NCBI GenBank assembly: GCA_907164885.2 | Contig: OU015496.1 | Coordinates: forward strand, 186,213,781-186,277,780 | Reading direction: 5' to 3' | Source of the DNA: Dolomedes plantarius | Taxonomy: Eukaryota; Arthropoda; Arachnida; Araneae; Dolomedidae | DNA length: 64,000 bases | Part shown: piece after piece, positions 31,886 through 42,926 of the stretch | Position numbering within the stretch: the stretch's first letter is position 1 | How the letters are laid out: each line of letters starts with the position of its first letter | Translations under genes and position numbers: made by a program | Notes under the pieces: model-generated | Seen by the model: only the letters and a program-made list of their open reading frames with translations | What the model was told of the DNA's origin: nothing | The model's database searches: none

Positions 31886-32095
31886 TACAATATAAACCAT
31901 TTGTTTATTTTTATAAAATTTCAAATAGTTTATTCGCAAATCCAAGTTTTGAAATATTATTATTATTATTATTTTACAATAAAAATCGTTGGTTTAAAAT
32001 TTATTATAAACATTATGTTTGAAATTTTTTTATTAACTTCTTTAACATTTTTCCGTTTTTTTAAAAACTTGTCTCTATAATACTAATATCTATAT

Positions 32096-33526
32096 CAAGC
32101 GTCTCCAACCCTCGACCCGAGGTCTCTATGCGGCCCTTAACAATTAGTTACGCTGCCCCACAAGATAGCAAACTTGATTTAAGGCGACAATGGACCATGA
32201 AAAACTTTCTTTTTATTTATCAACCAATTGCTAAGGAATTTTGTATACTTATACAATGTTGTTTAGAGATAAAAACTCTAAATTTAAAAAAAAATCAGAA
32301 TGTAATTAATTAAGATATTAATTAAGATCAATTTGTTAATTATTCTATTTAAAAATGCTCCATGCGCATCAATTTTTGTCTCAGATATCTAATTTTCTTT
32401 CTTAAGCTAGCTTTGTATAGTTATGATAAAAGTTACTAGAAATATTTGATTTACAGTCATATTTATAAAAACTAGAAAATAAATCGATAAAATTAGGTCA
32501 TTTTATGCAAAATTTTATCAAAAAAATTTTTTGATTGGAAAAATTTTAAGTTGTTTTAAAATAGTATAGTGAATTTATTAGTAAGTTTTATTCTAACATA
32601 TATAAATAATCATTTTATGAAATTTTATGAAAATTCAAGAAAAATTATGACGCATGGAACATTTTGAACTTACCGAAACGACATGAAAACTTGTTTTGAG
32701 AAAATAGCATTTAAAGTTTTAATTTAACGTAACATTTCCACTGTTTACGTTTGAAAAAATACTTATAACTCGGTTAATAATGATTGGATCAACATACTTT
32801 TTTTTAATTTAAAGCTGATGAGTTGCAGAATCATTTTCTGAAAGAAAAAAAAAATCGTTTTGAGGACATATTTTTGTTAATCTGAAGGTCCATTGTCACC
32901 TTAAAGACTAACATTCCCGGATCATATATCTTTTTATACAATTACGCCTTACAAAAGTCATTGCTGTTTCGCCCTACGTACATTTGCGAACTATTTTGAA
33001 AGATGAAGCACGTGAAGAGTAAAATCAGATGAACATTTTCTGACGAGCTAAAAGTCACTAAGAATTGCCCCCCTGGTGATTGGTTTGATTGCACCATCAG
33101 TGTCTTGTCAATTGAACAAGATACCGATAGATTAGTTTAACAAAACCATGGTTAAATTTCCAGCTAATTTTATATTTATGTTGCCTTGTTTTTTTAATGT
33201 TATAATGAAAAAAAAATTAAATAATTAAAAATTTTGTGTAACTTATATACATGAAGTATATTATATACAGTCGTATCCGGTTAACTGGACCATCGGTTAA
33301 TCGAACCAACCGCTTATTCGGACCGAATCCTAAAGAACCGAAACAAATCCTATTGCATAAACCTAATAAGGCATGTTCGTGTAAAATCGGACCAGAAGGT
33401 TACTGGCACCAAAATGATCGCGTCCCGATGTGGTCCGACCGGAATCGACTGTATTTTACATGCGGCCTACAATAATCCTTCTTCTCTCAATGCGGCCTGG
33501 GCAAGCTAAAAGGTTGGGCATCCATG
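32096..33526. mobile_element. hAT element, non-coding
   Basis: ATCTATAT (32088-32095 and 33527-33534) is duplicated. Left end CAAGCGTCTCCAACCCTCGA, right end AAAGGTTGGGCATCCATG, inverted and similar. TGCGGCC occurs near both ends. It holds no transposase. A pogo-type MITE is nested at 33268-33451. Confidence 0.8.
33268..33451. mobile_element. pogo/Tigger-type MITE
   Basis: TA on both sides (33266-33267 and 33452-33453). Ends CAGTCGTATCCGGTTAACTG and complement CCGACCGGAATCGACTG. 184 bp. Confidence 0.8.
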
Positions 33527-33535
33527 ATCTATATA

Positions 33536-34749
33536 CACTGAAGTGCCACTGAATTAGGGATAGCAAAGCCTATGCAAATTGTGTAGCGCTGCCCATCATG
33601 TATGCACAAGCGAGGGCGCTGTAGTAACTGCATATATAGCGCGTACTGTGGTTGTTCTGAATTAGTTGTTGGAATTGCCAGTATGGGTAAACTGCCTGAT
33701 TTAGACGCCTTTGATCGCGGACAAATCGTAGGTGCGCGACGCATGGGTCATTCAATTTCCGAAATCGTCAGACAGCTAGGATTTTCAAGGTCGACAGTGT
33801 CAAGAGTATACCAAGAATACATGGATGGTGGAAAAAAACTAGCGATCGGGCAAACTGCAAAGGACAATTAGCCTTGACAGTGCGTGGTGAGAGACGGCTC
33901 AGGCGTATTGTACGTAGCCAGCGAAGCCAAACATTAGCTCAAATTACCACCCAGTTTAATGACGGTGCCAGTCGTACAGTCAGTAAACGGATTGTGCAAC
34001 GCTCGCTTCACCGTATGGGTTTCGGGAGCCGTCGATCTACGAGAGTACCATTGCTCTATACTCGCCATCGGGCTGCACGTTTTGGGCAAGAGAGCACAGA
34101 GACTGGAGTGTAGAGGACTGAAAACGAGTAGCATGGAGTGATGAGTCTCGATTCCGACTACTTAACGCCGACGGGAGGCTGAGAATATGGCGTCAGCTAA
34201 TGAAGCCATGGATCCTGCATGCCTGGCTGGAACTGTACAAGGGCATGGTGGCTCAATCATGGTCTGGGGTGTTTTTTCGTGGCACAGTTTGGGATCTTTG
34301 GTGCGTGTACCAACCTCCCTCAATGCAATTCGGTACGTAGAGTTGCTGGGTGATCACCTCCATCCGTTTATGCTGTTCTGTTATCCGCACGGTGATGGAG
34401 TTTTCCAGCAAGACAACTGTACCTCTCACAAGTCCCGGTTGGCTACTGGCTGGTTGGATGAGCATTCCTCCGATTTCTCTGTCATGAATTGGCTACTTAG
34501 AAGCCCAGACTTAAATCCTATTGAGCATCTTTGGGATGTTTTGGAACAAGGCGTGAAAGGCCATCACACAGCACCAAAGAACCTTACTGAATTATGGACA
34601 GCTTTAGCCAATATTTGGCAATCCATTCTCGTGGAACGTTTCCAGAAACTTGTTGAATCTATGCCTCGTCGTGTGGCAGCCGTTATCAAGGCCAGAGGAG
34701 GCCCAACTCGTTACTAGGTAGGTATCCCGAATTCAGTGGCACTTCAGTG
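33536..34749 (+). mobile_element. DD36E Tc1/mariner-type transposon (Incomer-like), copy 2
   Basis: TA at 33534-33535 and 34750-34751. TIRs CACTGAAGTGCCACTGAATT and its complement, the same as copy 1. 1214 bp. It inserted two bases before the end of the duplicated flank of the hAT at 32096. Confidence 0.9.
33682..34717 (+). pseudogene. Incomer-like (DD36E) transposase, copy 2
   Basis: ATG 33682 reads MGKLPDLDAFDRGQIVGARR and MGHSISEIVRQLGFSRSTVS, a clear HTH. The frame then ends in a stop after an A-run at 33834-33840. The next frame (from 33870) carries the second HTH, breaks again near 34080-34190 (the WSDESRF first-Asp segment is present but out of frame), and the last frame has IMVWGVFSWHS, FQQDNCTSH (second Asp) and SPDLNPIEHLWD (Glu), ending at 34717. 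Spacing between second Asp and Glu is 36 residues. Not functional as it stands. Confidence 0.8.
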
Positions 34750-35430
34750 TATAAGACTATAGATCCAAATATGAAAGAATGTATGTCCCAGAAATTAATC
34801 GAAACAGAATAAAACAAATCTCCTAAAGGAACATTTAAAGGGGTACAACAGTTGACCTTGAAAATCTTCAATCACAATATTAAATAACGATTAATTTTCT
34901 TCTCAGTATTTTTCTTATCAAAGATTAACAAATGTACTTTTTTAATTAAATTTTTGCTGTTGAAAATAAATCTTTAAATGCAATGCTTGTGTTTTCTTTA
35001 ATCCTTTCATTTTAATTCAGTTTTTACAAAGGACAACCTTAATTTTGTAGCATACGACATATTCTCTGCCTCGCAAAATTTAACTATATAAAATTTTATA
35101 AACTGTATGATCTCTATTTAAACGTCTGCCTGCAGATGAAATAGACAGAATTCAAAAAGGAGCATTTAATAATCTGCGATTAGAAAATTACTCAAAGCAA
35201 AATTCCCCATAGCTTAACAGGTGGATAGAGGAGTGCAATGTAAGCTGCTGAGACGCCTTAACTAGACAAGAAGTTCCCGAATGATACGTATAATACGAAT
35301 ATATAAATTTCGAATACAAGGCTGAAGTTATCTTTTGGCAAATTATTTAGGTTTGCATTAATTTTAGAGAATGCTAAATAAAAAGAAGCCAACAACAGAT
35401 CATCTTTATAACAAAAATAAATCTCAAATA
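34750..35430. other. Unassigned spacer
   Basis: AT-rich; no supported feature. Confidence 0.4.
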
Positions 35431-35691
35431 CAGTGATTTCCACTTATAAGAATCAAGTTTGTTATGACTGTTTTTGATTCTTATAAGCGGTTGATTCTTA
35501 TAGCCGAAAGTTAGGTTTTGGGACACGCTCGCACATGCACACACACGTGCACATATACATATACTAGATAATTTACCATTAAATACACTTTAATTTACGT
35601 TAATCATCTGAAGGGGCAGAGACGCCCTTGGGACAAGATAATAGGAAAGTGTTTACGGGGAAACTGATATGACGTCTAACAAGAAAGGGAT

Positions 35692-36256
35692 TGTAAGGAC
35701 TTTGCCTAAAACTAAGACTGACAGCCTTTAATATTTACAAAATGCTTTATTTGCATCCCGATTAAATATAGGCTTTATACAATAATTACAAAAAAGATAA
35801 GCACTATCTGAGGCTATTTCGCGGGGTTCAGGACATCGTGAGAGGGCTACAGCAGGCTCTCCGTCTCTGGCACACGTCCGACGATGGAGGTTGTTCACAC
35901 CTGTAAAAAAAAGGTCATCTGCCCCCATTTACATCAAGGTGGCGAATATATACCCTCACAAACGCCTGTGGGTGGTTGAAGCGGCTCTCTTGATTTCCTT
36001 TCTGTAAACCGTCTTCAAACTATTCCGCGTCTTCCGCTAAAGGCTAAACGTTTTTCCTCCGGACAGGCTTTGTCTGCATGGAGGGAGGATTCTTTACAGA
36101 AGACGGCTTTCTAATTGTCCGATGGCGACGCGGCGTCTGCCACAACTCGGTGACAAAACGACTGTCATCGATGAATACGGTAGGGGAATAATGGCCGTCT
36201 TGCCGCCAGGCCTTCTCGGAAATCCCGGGTGTGAAAAGAGACACCAAGTCATTACA
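35692..36256 (-). repeat. LTR (3' LTR in element orientation)
   Basis: 565 bp, TG...CA ends. On the minus strand it has a TATATATTCG promoter-like box (about 35943) and AATAAA (35746-35751). Confidence 0.9.
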
Positions 36257-37760
36257 GACTAAATTCCTCCCCTCCCCAGATGTTTTTCTGCAGAGAGTTT
36301 CACCTGCAAAAAACAGAACAAAAACATGGTCCTTCTCAGGACAATTTCAATTATAAAAACTTTTCCCGAAGGCAAATGCACACCCAATTGACATTACGAG
36401 TAGACCGTTAATTTTGATCAAACTCTGGCTTTACCTTCATGAAAGAAAAATTTTTAACTGTACTTCAAAGTATTATTTTTAAAAGCACAACAAAAGGAAT
36501 TTATACCTAAAATTTACGCACTTTAAAATCTCTAATAAGAGAACATGCCGTAGCAAAGAAATTATAAAATTACACAATAATATAACACGTCCTGGCAAAA
36601 ATTTAAATAAAACAGTATACTAATACATGTCAATCAAAAAAAATTAAATTCATAGAACACTAGTACATACAAATGACACTACATAAAAAAACATTATAAC
36701 TAGTAAATCACTCAACTGGGATCCCATAATTTACCTTAATTGTGATCACATGACACAAATAAATACTCAAATTGATATTAAACACAGTTACCATGAAAAA
36801 ACTTTACACAAATAAAATTAAACACAAATCCAAAATGGATACTTAAACTTCATACAGAACATATCATCATGGTTACTAATACACATGAAAATTTTAAATT
36901 TCTTACTTATCTTTTAATACATTTAACACTTATAGTCATAAAACAATTTAATACTCGGCTTTCCGTAAATCCTGGATCAGGGAACTTAATTCGATCACGA
37001 TTACCTGTGATCCAATCTTTTCCACTTAAGTGGACAGTCATCAGTGACCTAAATTTAAATATTCATTTTATCCTACTATAGGATTCACAATCGATTTAGG
37101 GTCTAATTTTTCAGTACTGACTGACATAAAATTATAACAAAATAGCTCATTGGCTCATTCCTTATCAAAAAACTCACAAACTTCACATTCCTGTTAATCA
37201 CTTTGTTTCTTTGACAACACTTACATTTATCTGTTGTCGTAACAACTCTTCAGACAAAACTTATCGATTTCACAATAAATCATTCAATTGCGGTATTCAA
37301 ACACCGTACGGAGTGCATTTTGACTCCAATTACTACCTTCTTAGGTATACACAAAAACATACACATCTGCATTTAAAAGTTAGCCCATACCTTTCTGAGG
37401 CATTCTACTGGCTTATGCAACAAACAAAACAGAACATAAAATGTTACAATTGAACATTAATTAAAACCTATCTGAGGCATTCTAACACGGCATACATAAA
37501 ACCGTCATATGGCGTTTGCCACTACAAAACCGTTATATTATGATAACGTCAAAGGAATTTCACCTGAATTTTCCTTTAAAGCAAAACTCAACTTCTATGG
37601 TCGAGTCGTTCAAATTTACAAACAATTACATGTTACAATTCATAAAAAAAACATTACTCAAACGAATACACATTAATTTCTGGTCACATTTTTACACTGA
37701 AACTACAATTAATCAACATACTTATAATATACATTTAAACTTTTACGACTAAACTTCGGC
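36257..37760 (-). other. Non-coding 3' interval of the LTR element
   Basis: 1.5 kb of AT-rich DNA between the end of the ORF and the 3' LTR, where reverse transcriptase and envelope would lie in complete elements. Neither strand has a long frame or RT motif. The purine tract at 36258-36278 is at its downstream end. Confidence 0.7.
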
Positions 37761-39944
37761 TTAGCCTGGTGTTCGGCGGGAATTAACAGTGTTAAGACGT
37801 TTCTTATAATTCTTAACATTAGGGCATTTCCCATTTTGACATTTGTCACAAGCCGACACGTAATCATTTATATCTAAGTGACAATATGGCCAGTAAAAAT
37901 ACTGAGTTAATGATTCTTTCATCTTAGCAACGCCTAAATGAACATTAGTATGTTCGTGGCAGAGTCTTTTTAATTTCTCTCGATACTTTCGAGGCACAAT
38001 AAGCAGGTTTCTAGTGGTTCCATCGTTATTTTTTTTCTGGTAAAATAACATCTCGTTTACCACCACGTACTTATTTTCTTCGGGCGTCTTCTTTTTCGCC
38101 CTATCAAAAATTACTTTTAATTCTTCGTCCTCACTTTGTGCAACTCTAAATTCTTCGGGTGAAGTCTTTAATAAGTCGGGAGTAATTATTTGTTTCTCCT
38201 GGAGAGGCAAGATAGTCGCGCTCTCTTCCGAAGTGATTTCTTCTACCGCTTCTGATCCGGGAATCATTTGCTCTATTCTCGTTATTTCATCTCCCGTGCC
38301 TAGTTTTTCTCTATCAAATTTTAGTTTTTCGGCCCGAGTTTGCACAGTATTTTTCACCGGAACTTCTACATTCCTGTTGATCTTCTCAAGCAAGGCTGCC
38401 GTTTTATTTCCTAACAAATAGTGTTTCTGCTCGAATTCCGTATTGCTGACAGCTGCTCTAGTTCTGGTGTGGCCCCATTCACATTTTAAATCGACCTCTG
38501 CTATAGGTAAGCAAACGGATGAATCTAACACAGGTGCACTGACATAAACGTGCTCTCCTGTGTACATATGGGGTTGTACCAAATTTTTAGAAATCAGATC
38601 AATGCTCGCTCCTGTGTCTCTCAGAATAGACGTAGATTTTCCATTAACGACTCCCTGACTGATATATGGAGTCATCACGCCACTCGAGTCTCCTCCACTA
38701 GTTTCTGTTGCCGCGATAATTTCCGTCTCTTTAAGTTTAGGACACTGTGGTCGCAGATGGTCATAAGAACCACACTCGTAGCAACGGAGCTGTTTTCTTT
38801 TCTCAAAAATTCTTTCCTTGTTTTGTCCACTAGAAGCTTCTTTTTCCACATCTTTTTTTTCTTTCTTCTCTTCCTTAAATTTATGATTATTTTTAAATGG
38901 CTTATTAATTTTATCTGTGGACTTCTGATCCTTTGGGAATTCTCTTGTTCGGAAACTGTCTTGCAAGCTTTCATACTTATCTATTTTTTCCGCTAATTCT
39001 AAAGGAGTATTAATCTGCATCCACTGCTCCAAAAAATGATCTTTTATATCGGCAGGTACCCGTCTCTTCATCTGTTCCGTTATGTGTAGGTCTCTCAGTT
39101 TCTTAAATGTAGTGATTTCTAAATCTGCTATCCATTCATCATAATAGCCACTAAGCTCATGGGCATAATTCCTCCATGACTTATCTGCGAGTTTAGGATG
39201 GCGATAAAACAGTTGTTTTAATTTTTCTGTATTCATCCTAAATCTCTGGAGAATCATCTCTTTTACGTAGTCATAATCTTTTGCCTGTTCTGGCGATTCT
39301 CTGGCCATCATGTTGGAAATTTCTGGGGTTAGTACCCCTAACAAATATGGCACCCAATCTTGTTTAGGGACTCCCGCCATCTCTGCTCTTCTCTCAAAAT
39401 TAATTAGATACAGGCCCATTTCGTCCCGTTTCTCGTCAAATTTCTGCATGGTTTTAAGGAGCTGAATGTTCTGAGTTGCGTCTGCATCTCTGTCCCTCCC
39501 ATTTCGGGCTCTATTGTCTCCATTAATTCCTAACTCCAGTCTCCTTATTTCGAGAGTAAGTTGGTCTTGACGAATTTTGTCTTCTCTTTCTCTCTCTCTC
39601 TCTTCTCGTTTCGCTTCTCTTTCTCTCTCTCTCTCTTCTCGTTTCGCTTCTTCTTGGCGAAGTCTCTCTTCTCGTTTCGCTTCTTCTTGGCGAAGTCTCT
39701 CTTCACGTTCCTTTCTATCTTCAATAATACGCTCTAGTGCGAGTCTAGCGTCTTCTTCGACGTAATTTTCGTTTTCTGTAATGATCTTCTTAATTTCGAA
39801 AATCTTAAGCGTATCGTCAGCTAGTCCTCCTAACTCTTCTAAAAGTTCTAAAAGGTCCCCTTTCTTACCCTTATTTAAAAAGGACATTTTTCTAAATTTA
39901 GGGTAACTAACTTTAGGATAACCAATAAAATTTTTCCTCAGCAA
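37761..39944 (-). CDS. Gag-protease-integrase-finger polyprotein of the LTR element
   Basis: 727 codons without a stop. A likelier start is Met20, after which an acidic helical region leads into a highly charged coiled coil (about residues 65-125) made of repeated REERLRQEEAK units. Residues about 160-335 resemble a SCAN-type retroviral capsid fold (FERRAEMAGVPKQDWVPYLL, later LRDLHITEQMKRRVP). A CCHC zinc knuckle lies at 388-401 (CYECGSYDHLRPQC). An aspartic protease follows with DTGAS at 443-447. After a linker, residues 645-705 form the integrase HHCC finger (HTNVH and CDKC). The frame ends with no catalytic DDE core. Gag packages the RNA and the protease cleaves the polyprotein; without RT it could move only with help from a related element. 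Confidence 0.85.
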   Translation of the reverse strand: MLRKNFIGYPKVSYPKFRKMSFLNKGKKGDLLELLEELGGLADDTLKIFEIKKIITENENYVEEDARLALERIIEDRKEREERLRQEEAKREERLRQEEAKREEREREREAKREEREREREDKIRQDQLTLEIRRLELGINGDNRARNGRDRDADATQNIQLLKTMQKFDEKRDEMGLYLINFERRAEMAGVPKQDWVPYLLGVLTPEISNMMARESPEQAKDYDYVKEMILQRFRMNTEKLKQLFYRHPKLADKSWRNYAHELSGYYDEWIADLEITTFKKLRDLHITEQMKRRVPADIKDHFLEQWMQINTPLELAEKIDKYESLQDSFRTREFPKDQKSTDKINKPFKNNHKFKEEKKEKKDVEKEASSGQNKERIFEKRKQLRCYECGSYDHLRPQCPKLKETEIIAATETSGGDSSGVMTPYISQGVVNGKSTSILRDTGASIDLISKNLVQPHMYTGEHVYVSAPVLDSSVCLPIAEVDLKCEWGHTRTRAAVSNTEFEQKHYLLGNKTAALLEKINRNVEVPVKNTVQTRAEKLKFDREKLGTGDEITRIEQMIPGSEAVEEITSEESATILPLQEKQIITPDLLKTSPEEFRVAQSEDEELKVIFDRAKKKTPEENKYVVVNEMLFYQKKNNDGTTRNLLIVPRKYREKLKRLCHEHTNVHLGVAKMKESLTQYFYWPYCHLDINDYVSACDKCQNGKCPNVKNYKKRLNTVNSRRTPG

Positions 39945-40970
39945 CTAGCTATACCTTCCGACGGTATGTGTCCTAACCGGAACTAACAAGTTCAAAACTG
40001 ATCAATTTTATACCGAACTATAATTTTAGCCCTTATGAACACCAAACTAGCACCGCACAATATAAACATTCACAATTTACTCAATACCTATCAAATCAAA
40101 ATACCGAACTCTTATACAGAATACACATAAACAGAATTCTCAAATTAATCCACGCTCTATATAGATTTCCAACACAGTAATACACAAATACTAAATTATC
40201 ACTGTTAATATCAAAGCATAAGGAACTTAAATATATCTGTTACTTATTAAAAGAAAAAAAAATACTAAATAAACACTGCAAAAAAAAAAATTCACTTTCT
40301 TTAAAAATAGAGAAAAACATACAGTATTTGCAATTAACAAAACACAGAAATTGGCTAAACTTATTGCAATTCCTAACAAACAAAAATTGGTTCTTTACTT
40401 GAACACTAACTGGTTACTCATTCATATACCATAAAAACACACAGAAATTGGTTTTACTTATCACAATTCCTCAAAACAATAGTTCCTACTTAGAACTTCA
40501 AATGGTTAACTCATACACCATTAAAACACAGAAATTGATTTAAATCATCCAAATTTCTAATATAAAATATCAGTTCTTAATACGAACTCTAAATGGCTAC
40601 TTATACATATACCATTTAAAAAAACACAGAAATTGATTTAATTCATCAAAATTTCTAAAATAAAATATCAGTTCTTAATACGAACTCTAAATGGTTAACT
40701 TGTACATATACCATTTAAAAAAAACACAGAAATTGATTTAATTCATCAAAATTTCTAAAATATTAGTTCTTAATGCGAACTCTAAATGGCTACTTATAAA
40801 TATACCATTTAAAAACACAATAAAATAATTTTTACTTATTGCATTTATACAAAACCATTATTTAGTTTTTAAATCAAAGCCAGAATCTGATAAAAAGAAT
40901 CGGCCTACCTGTAATCCTTTCGTTCATCACTGATATCCTATGACTCTTCTGACACCAGTTAATAACAGTC
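39945..40970 (-). other. 5' leader of the LTR element, with tandem repeats and primer site
   Basis: About 1 kb between the 5' LTR and the ORF. It includes five tandem units of roughly 90-100 bp (about 40335-40825), each with ACACAGAAATTG(G/A)TTT, CAGTTCTTAATACGAACTC and TATACCATTTAAAA. The primer-like TGGTGTCAGAAG (minus strand) is at about 40945-40957. Confidence 0.75.
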
Positions 40971-41535
40971 TGTAAGGACTTTGCCTAAAACTAAGACTGA
41001 CAGCCTTTAATATTTACAAAATGCTTTATTTGCATCCCGATTAAATATAGGCTTTATACAATAATTACAAAAAAGATAAGCACTATCTGAGGCTATTTCG
41101 CGGGGTTCAGGACATCGTGAGAGGGCTACAGCAGGCTCTCCGTCTCTGGCACACGTCCGACGATGGAGGTTGTTCACACCTGTAAAAAAAAGGTCATCTG
41201 CCCCCATTTACATCAAGGTGGCGAATATATACCCTCACAAACGCCTGTGGGTGGTTGAAGCGGCTCTCTTGATTTCCTTTCTGTAAACCGTCTTCAAACT
41301 ATTCCGCGTCTTCCGCTAAAGGCTAAACGTTTTTCCTCCGGACAGGCTTTGTCTGCATGGAGGGAGGATTCTTTACAGAAGACGGCTTTCTAATTGTCCG
41401 ATGGCGACGCGGCGTCTGCCACAACTCGGTGACAAAACGACTGTCATCGATGAATACGGTAGGGGAATAATGGCCGTCTTGCCGCCAGGCCTTCTCGGAA
41501 ATCCCGGGTGTGAAAAGAGACACCAAGTCATTACA
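40971..41535 (-). repeat. LTR (5' LTR in element orientation)
   Basis: Second copy of the 565-bp LTR, with the same TATA-like box (about 41222) and AATAAA (41025-41030) on the minus strand. Confidence 0.9.
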
Positions 41536-41654
41536 GGATGCATTTTACGACTGTACTCCTTCCCAACGTCTAATCAGTCTTTCTTTTCAAAAAGTAAAGA
41601 AAGAACTTCGTGCCTTTCTAGGGTTTAGGTTGCTTTTTTGGAAAAAAATAAAGG

Positions 41655-41865
41655 TTTGTTTTGTTTTGTTTTGTTTTGGTTTGGTTTGGTTTGGTTTGGT
41701 TTGGTTTGGAGTGCTACGGCCAACTTCTGCCACACGAGAGTTAATTTGACCGGGACCTACTGCTTAAAACCGATTCCGAACGGCTACAGACGTCCATGCC
41801 AATAGTGGGACTGGAACCCACAGACTCTGGTACTGATGCCAGCGCCCTAGCGGAAAAATGGAAGG
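41655..41865 (-). repeat. tRNA-derived SINE, family 2, copy 1
   Basis: On the minus strand: GCATCAGTACCAGAGTCTGT (A-box area), GGGTTCCAGTCCCAC (B-box), GGCATGGACGTCTGTAGCCG, CGTGTGGCAGAAGTTGGCCG and a (CCAAA)n tail (plus-strand TTTGG repeats at 41655-41708). The same order is seen at 51172-51335. Confidence 0.8.
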
Positions 41866-42024
41866 AAAGCGAAGATTAAGCTGATTCTTAAAACCGGTGG
41901 ATTGATTCTTTAAAGCGAAAATTTTAACATGGAAATAATACATTTGCATTTGTTCTTGCGATATTGATTCTTATAAACGGTTGATTCTTATAACCACTGA
42001 TCACTATAAGCGGTGGCTACTGTA

Positions 42025-42926
42025 TTTCCAGATTTGGCGAAAAATTTGGTCGAAAATAGCTAATAAAAAAAAGAGTTACTTTCGATAGTTATAATTCATA
42101 GTGCATCGTTAAGTTTAGACGAGGTATTGATTCAAAAAATCATTGCTGCCATCTGTCGACAAATAGAGAAATATTTTGCTGACCTCAAAAATACTTCATT
42201 TAAGAAAACATGGTACTAGAGCGGTAATGTCGTTGTAAGACGGGGAAAAAGGAAAGAAGATATTCAAGCATTTTTTAAAGAGGGCAAATCCAATTTTAGT
42301 GTCATAAAAAAATAAATAAATAAATAAATTACTACGCTCAGTCAAGGTACTATTCAATGCACTTAATGCAGATTTTTTAATTATCATTAACACGAAAGTA
42401 TGGGAAACTTTAAATAAATAAATTGCTTCTCTGTGCCATATCGAAATTAGCTTGCATTAATTTAACGTTAGAATAGTTAGTGAAACAACTGGTTGAGGGT
42501 GATCTAATTAATGTTTGGAGTTTTAAATAAGCTACAGATTTTAAAAATGATAAAAATTAAGGAGAGAATCTTTTTTTTTCCTTTCTCAAAGATACATAGA
42601 AATATGCTTCAAGTTACGCAACATTTCATTTTAAACTGAATATTCGAAAGAATAAAATATTAAATAAGCCTTAAGTATGGACATTTGGGAACCTAGTAAT
42701 TTTTTATATATAGTACATGCTTAACCAACTTATCTGAATGAGAAAGATCCGAGAGATTCTCCTGATTTTGTTTAGTTTTATATATTATACTCTTAGTTTA
42801 TTTGAGCAGAAAAGCATAATTTGTCAGTCAAATATAATCTCATCGGCCAATTCACATCAAACGTGTATCTAAAGGTTAAGACACAATGCATATGAATCCC
42901 CATTTTGTGCTTTGTTTTTCTTAGTA
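42025..42926. other. Unassigned spacer
   Basis: AT-rich; a short (TAAA)n run near 42310. No supported feature. Confidence 0.4.

Larger units (their letters stand above)
35692..41535 (-). mobile_element. LTR retrotransposon, young and RT-less
   Basis: Two 565-bp direct repeats (35692-36256 and 40971-41535) start TGTAA and end TTACA, and are identical as far as I can compare by eye. GGAT is duplicated (35688-35691 and 41536-41539). Orientation is minus: a purine-rich tract (GGGGAGGGGAGGAATTTAG on that strand) borders 36256, and 13 nt inside the other LTR is TGGTGTCAGAAG, complementary to the usual tRNA-Leu 3' end, the likely primer site. Only one long ORF is present, encoding Gag, protease and the integrase zinc finger. 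Reverse transcriptase, RNase H and the integrase core were not found. Confidence 0.9.
35431..42022. mobile_element. pogo-type element split by an LTR retrotransposon
   Basis: TA (35429-35430 and 42023-42024) flanks ends CAGTGATTTCCACTTATAAG and complement AAGCGGTGGCTACTG. Both subterminal regions are rich in TTGATTCTTATA and its complement. With the LTR element and the SINE removed less than 0.7 kb of non-coding element remains, so it is a non-autonomous pogo/Tigger relative. Confidence 0.75.

Noticed and set aside
35728..36247. Small ORFs within the LTRs (repeated at 41007-41526)
   Set aside because: They are identical because the LTRs are identical; no protein features and no reason to expect coding in LTRs.
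39577..39765. Ser/Leu-rich plus-strand ORF
   Set aside because: Antisense shadow of the Gag coiled-coil repeat.
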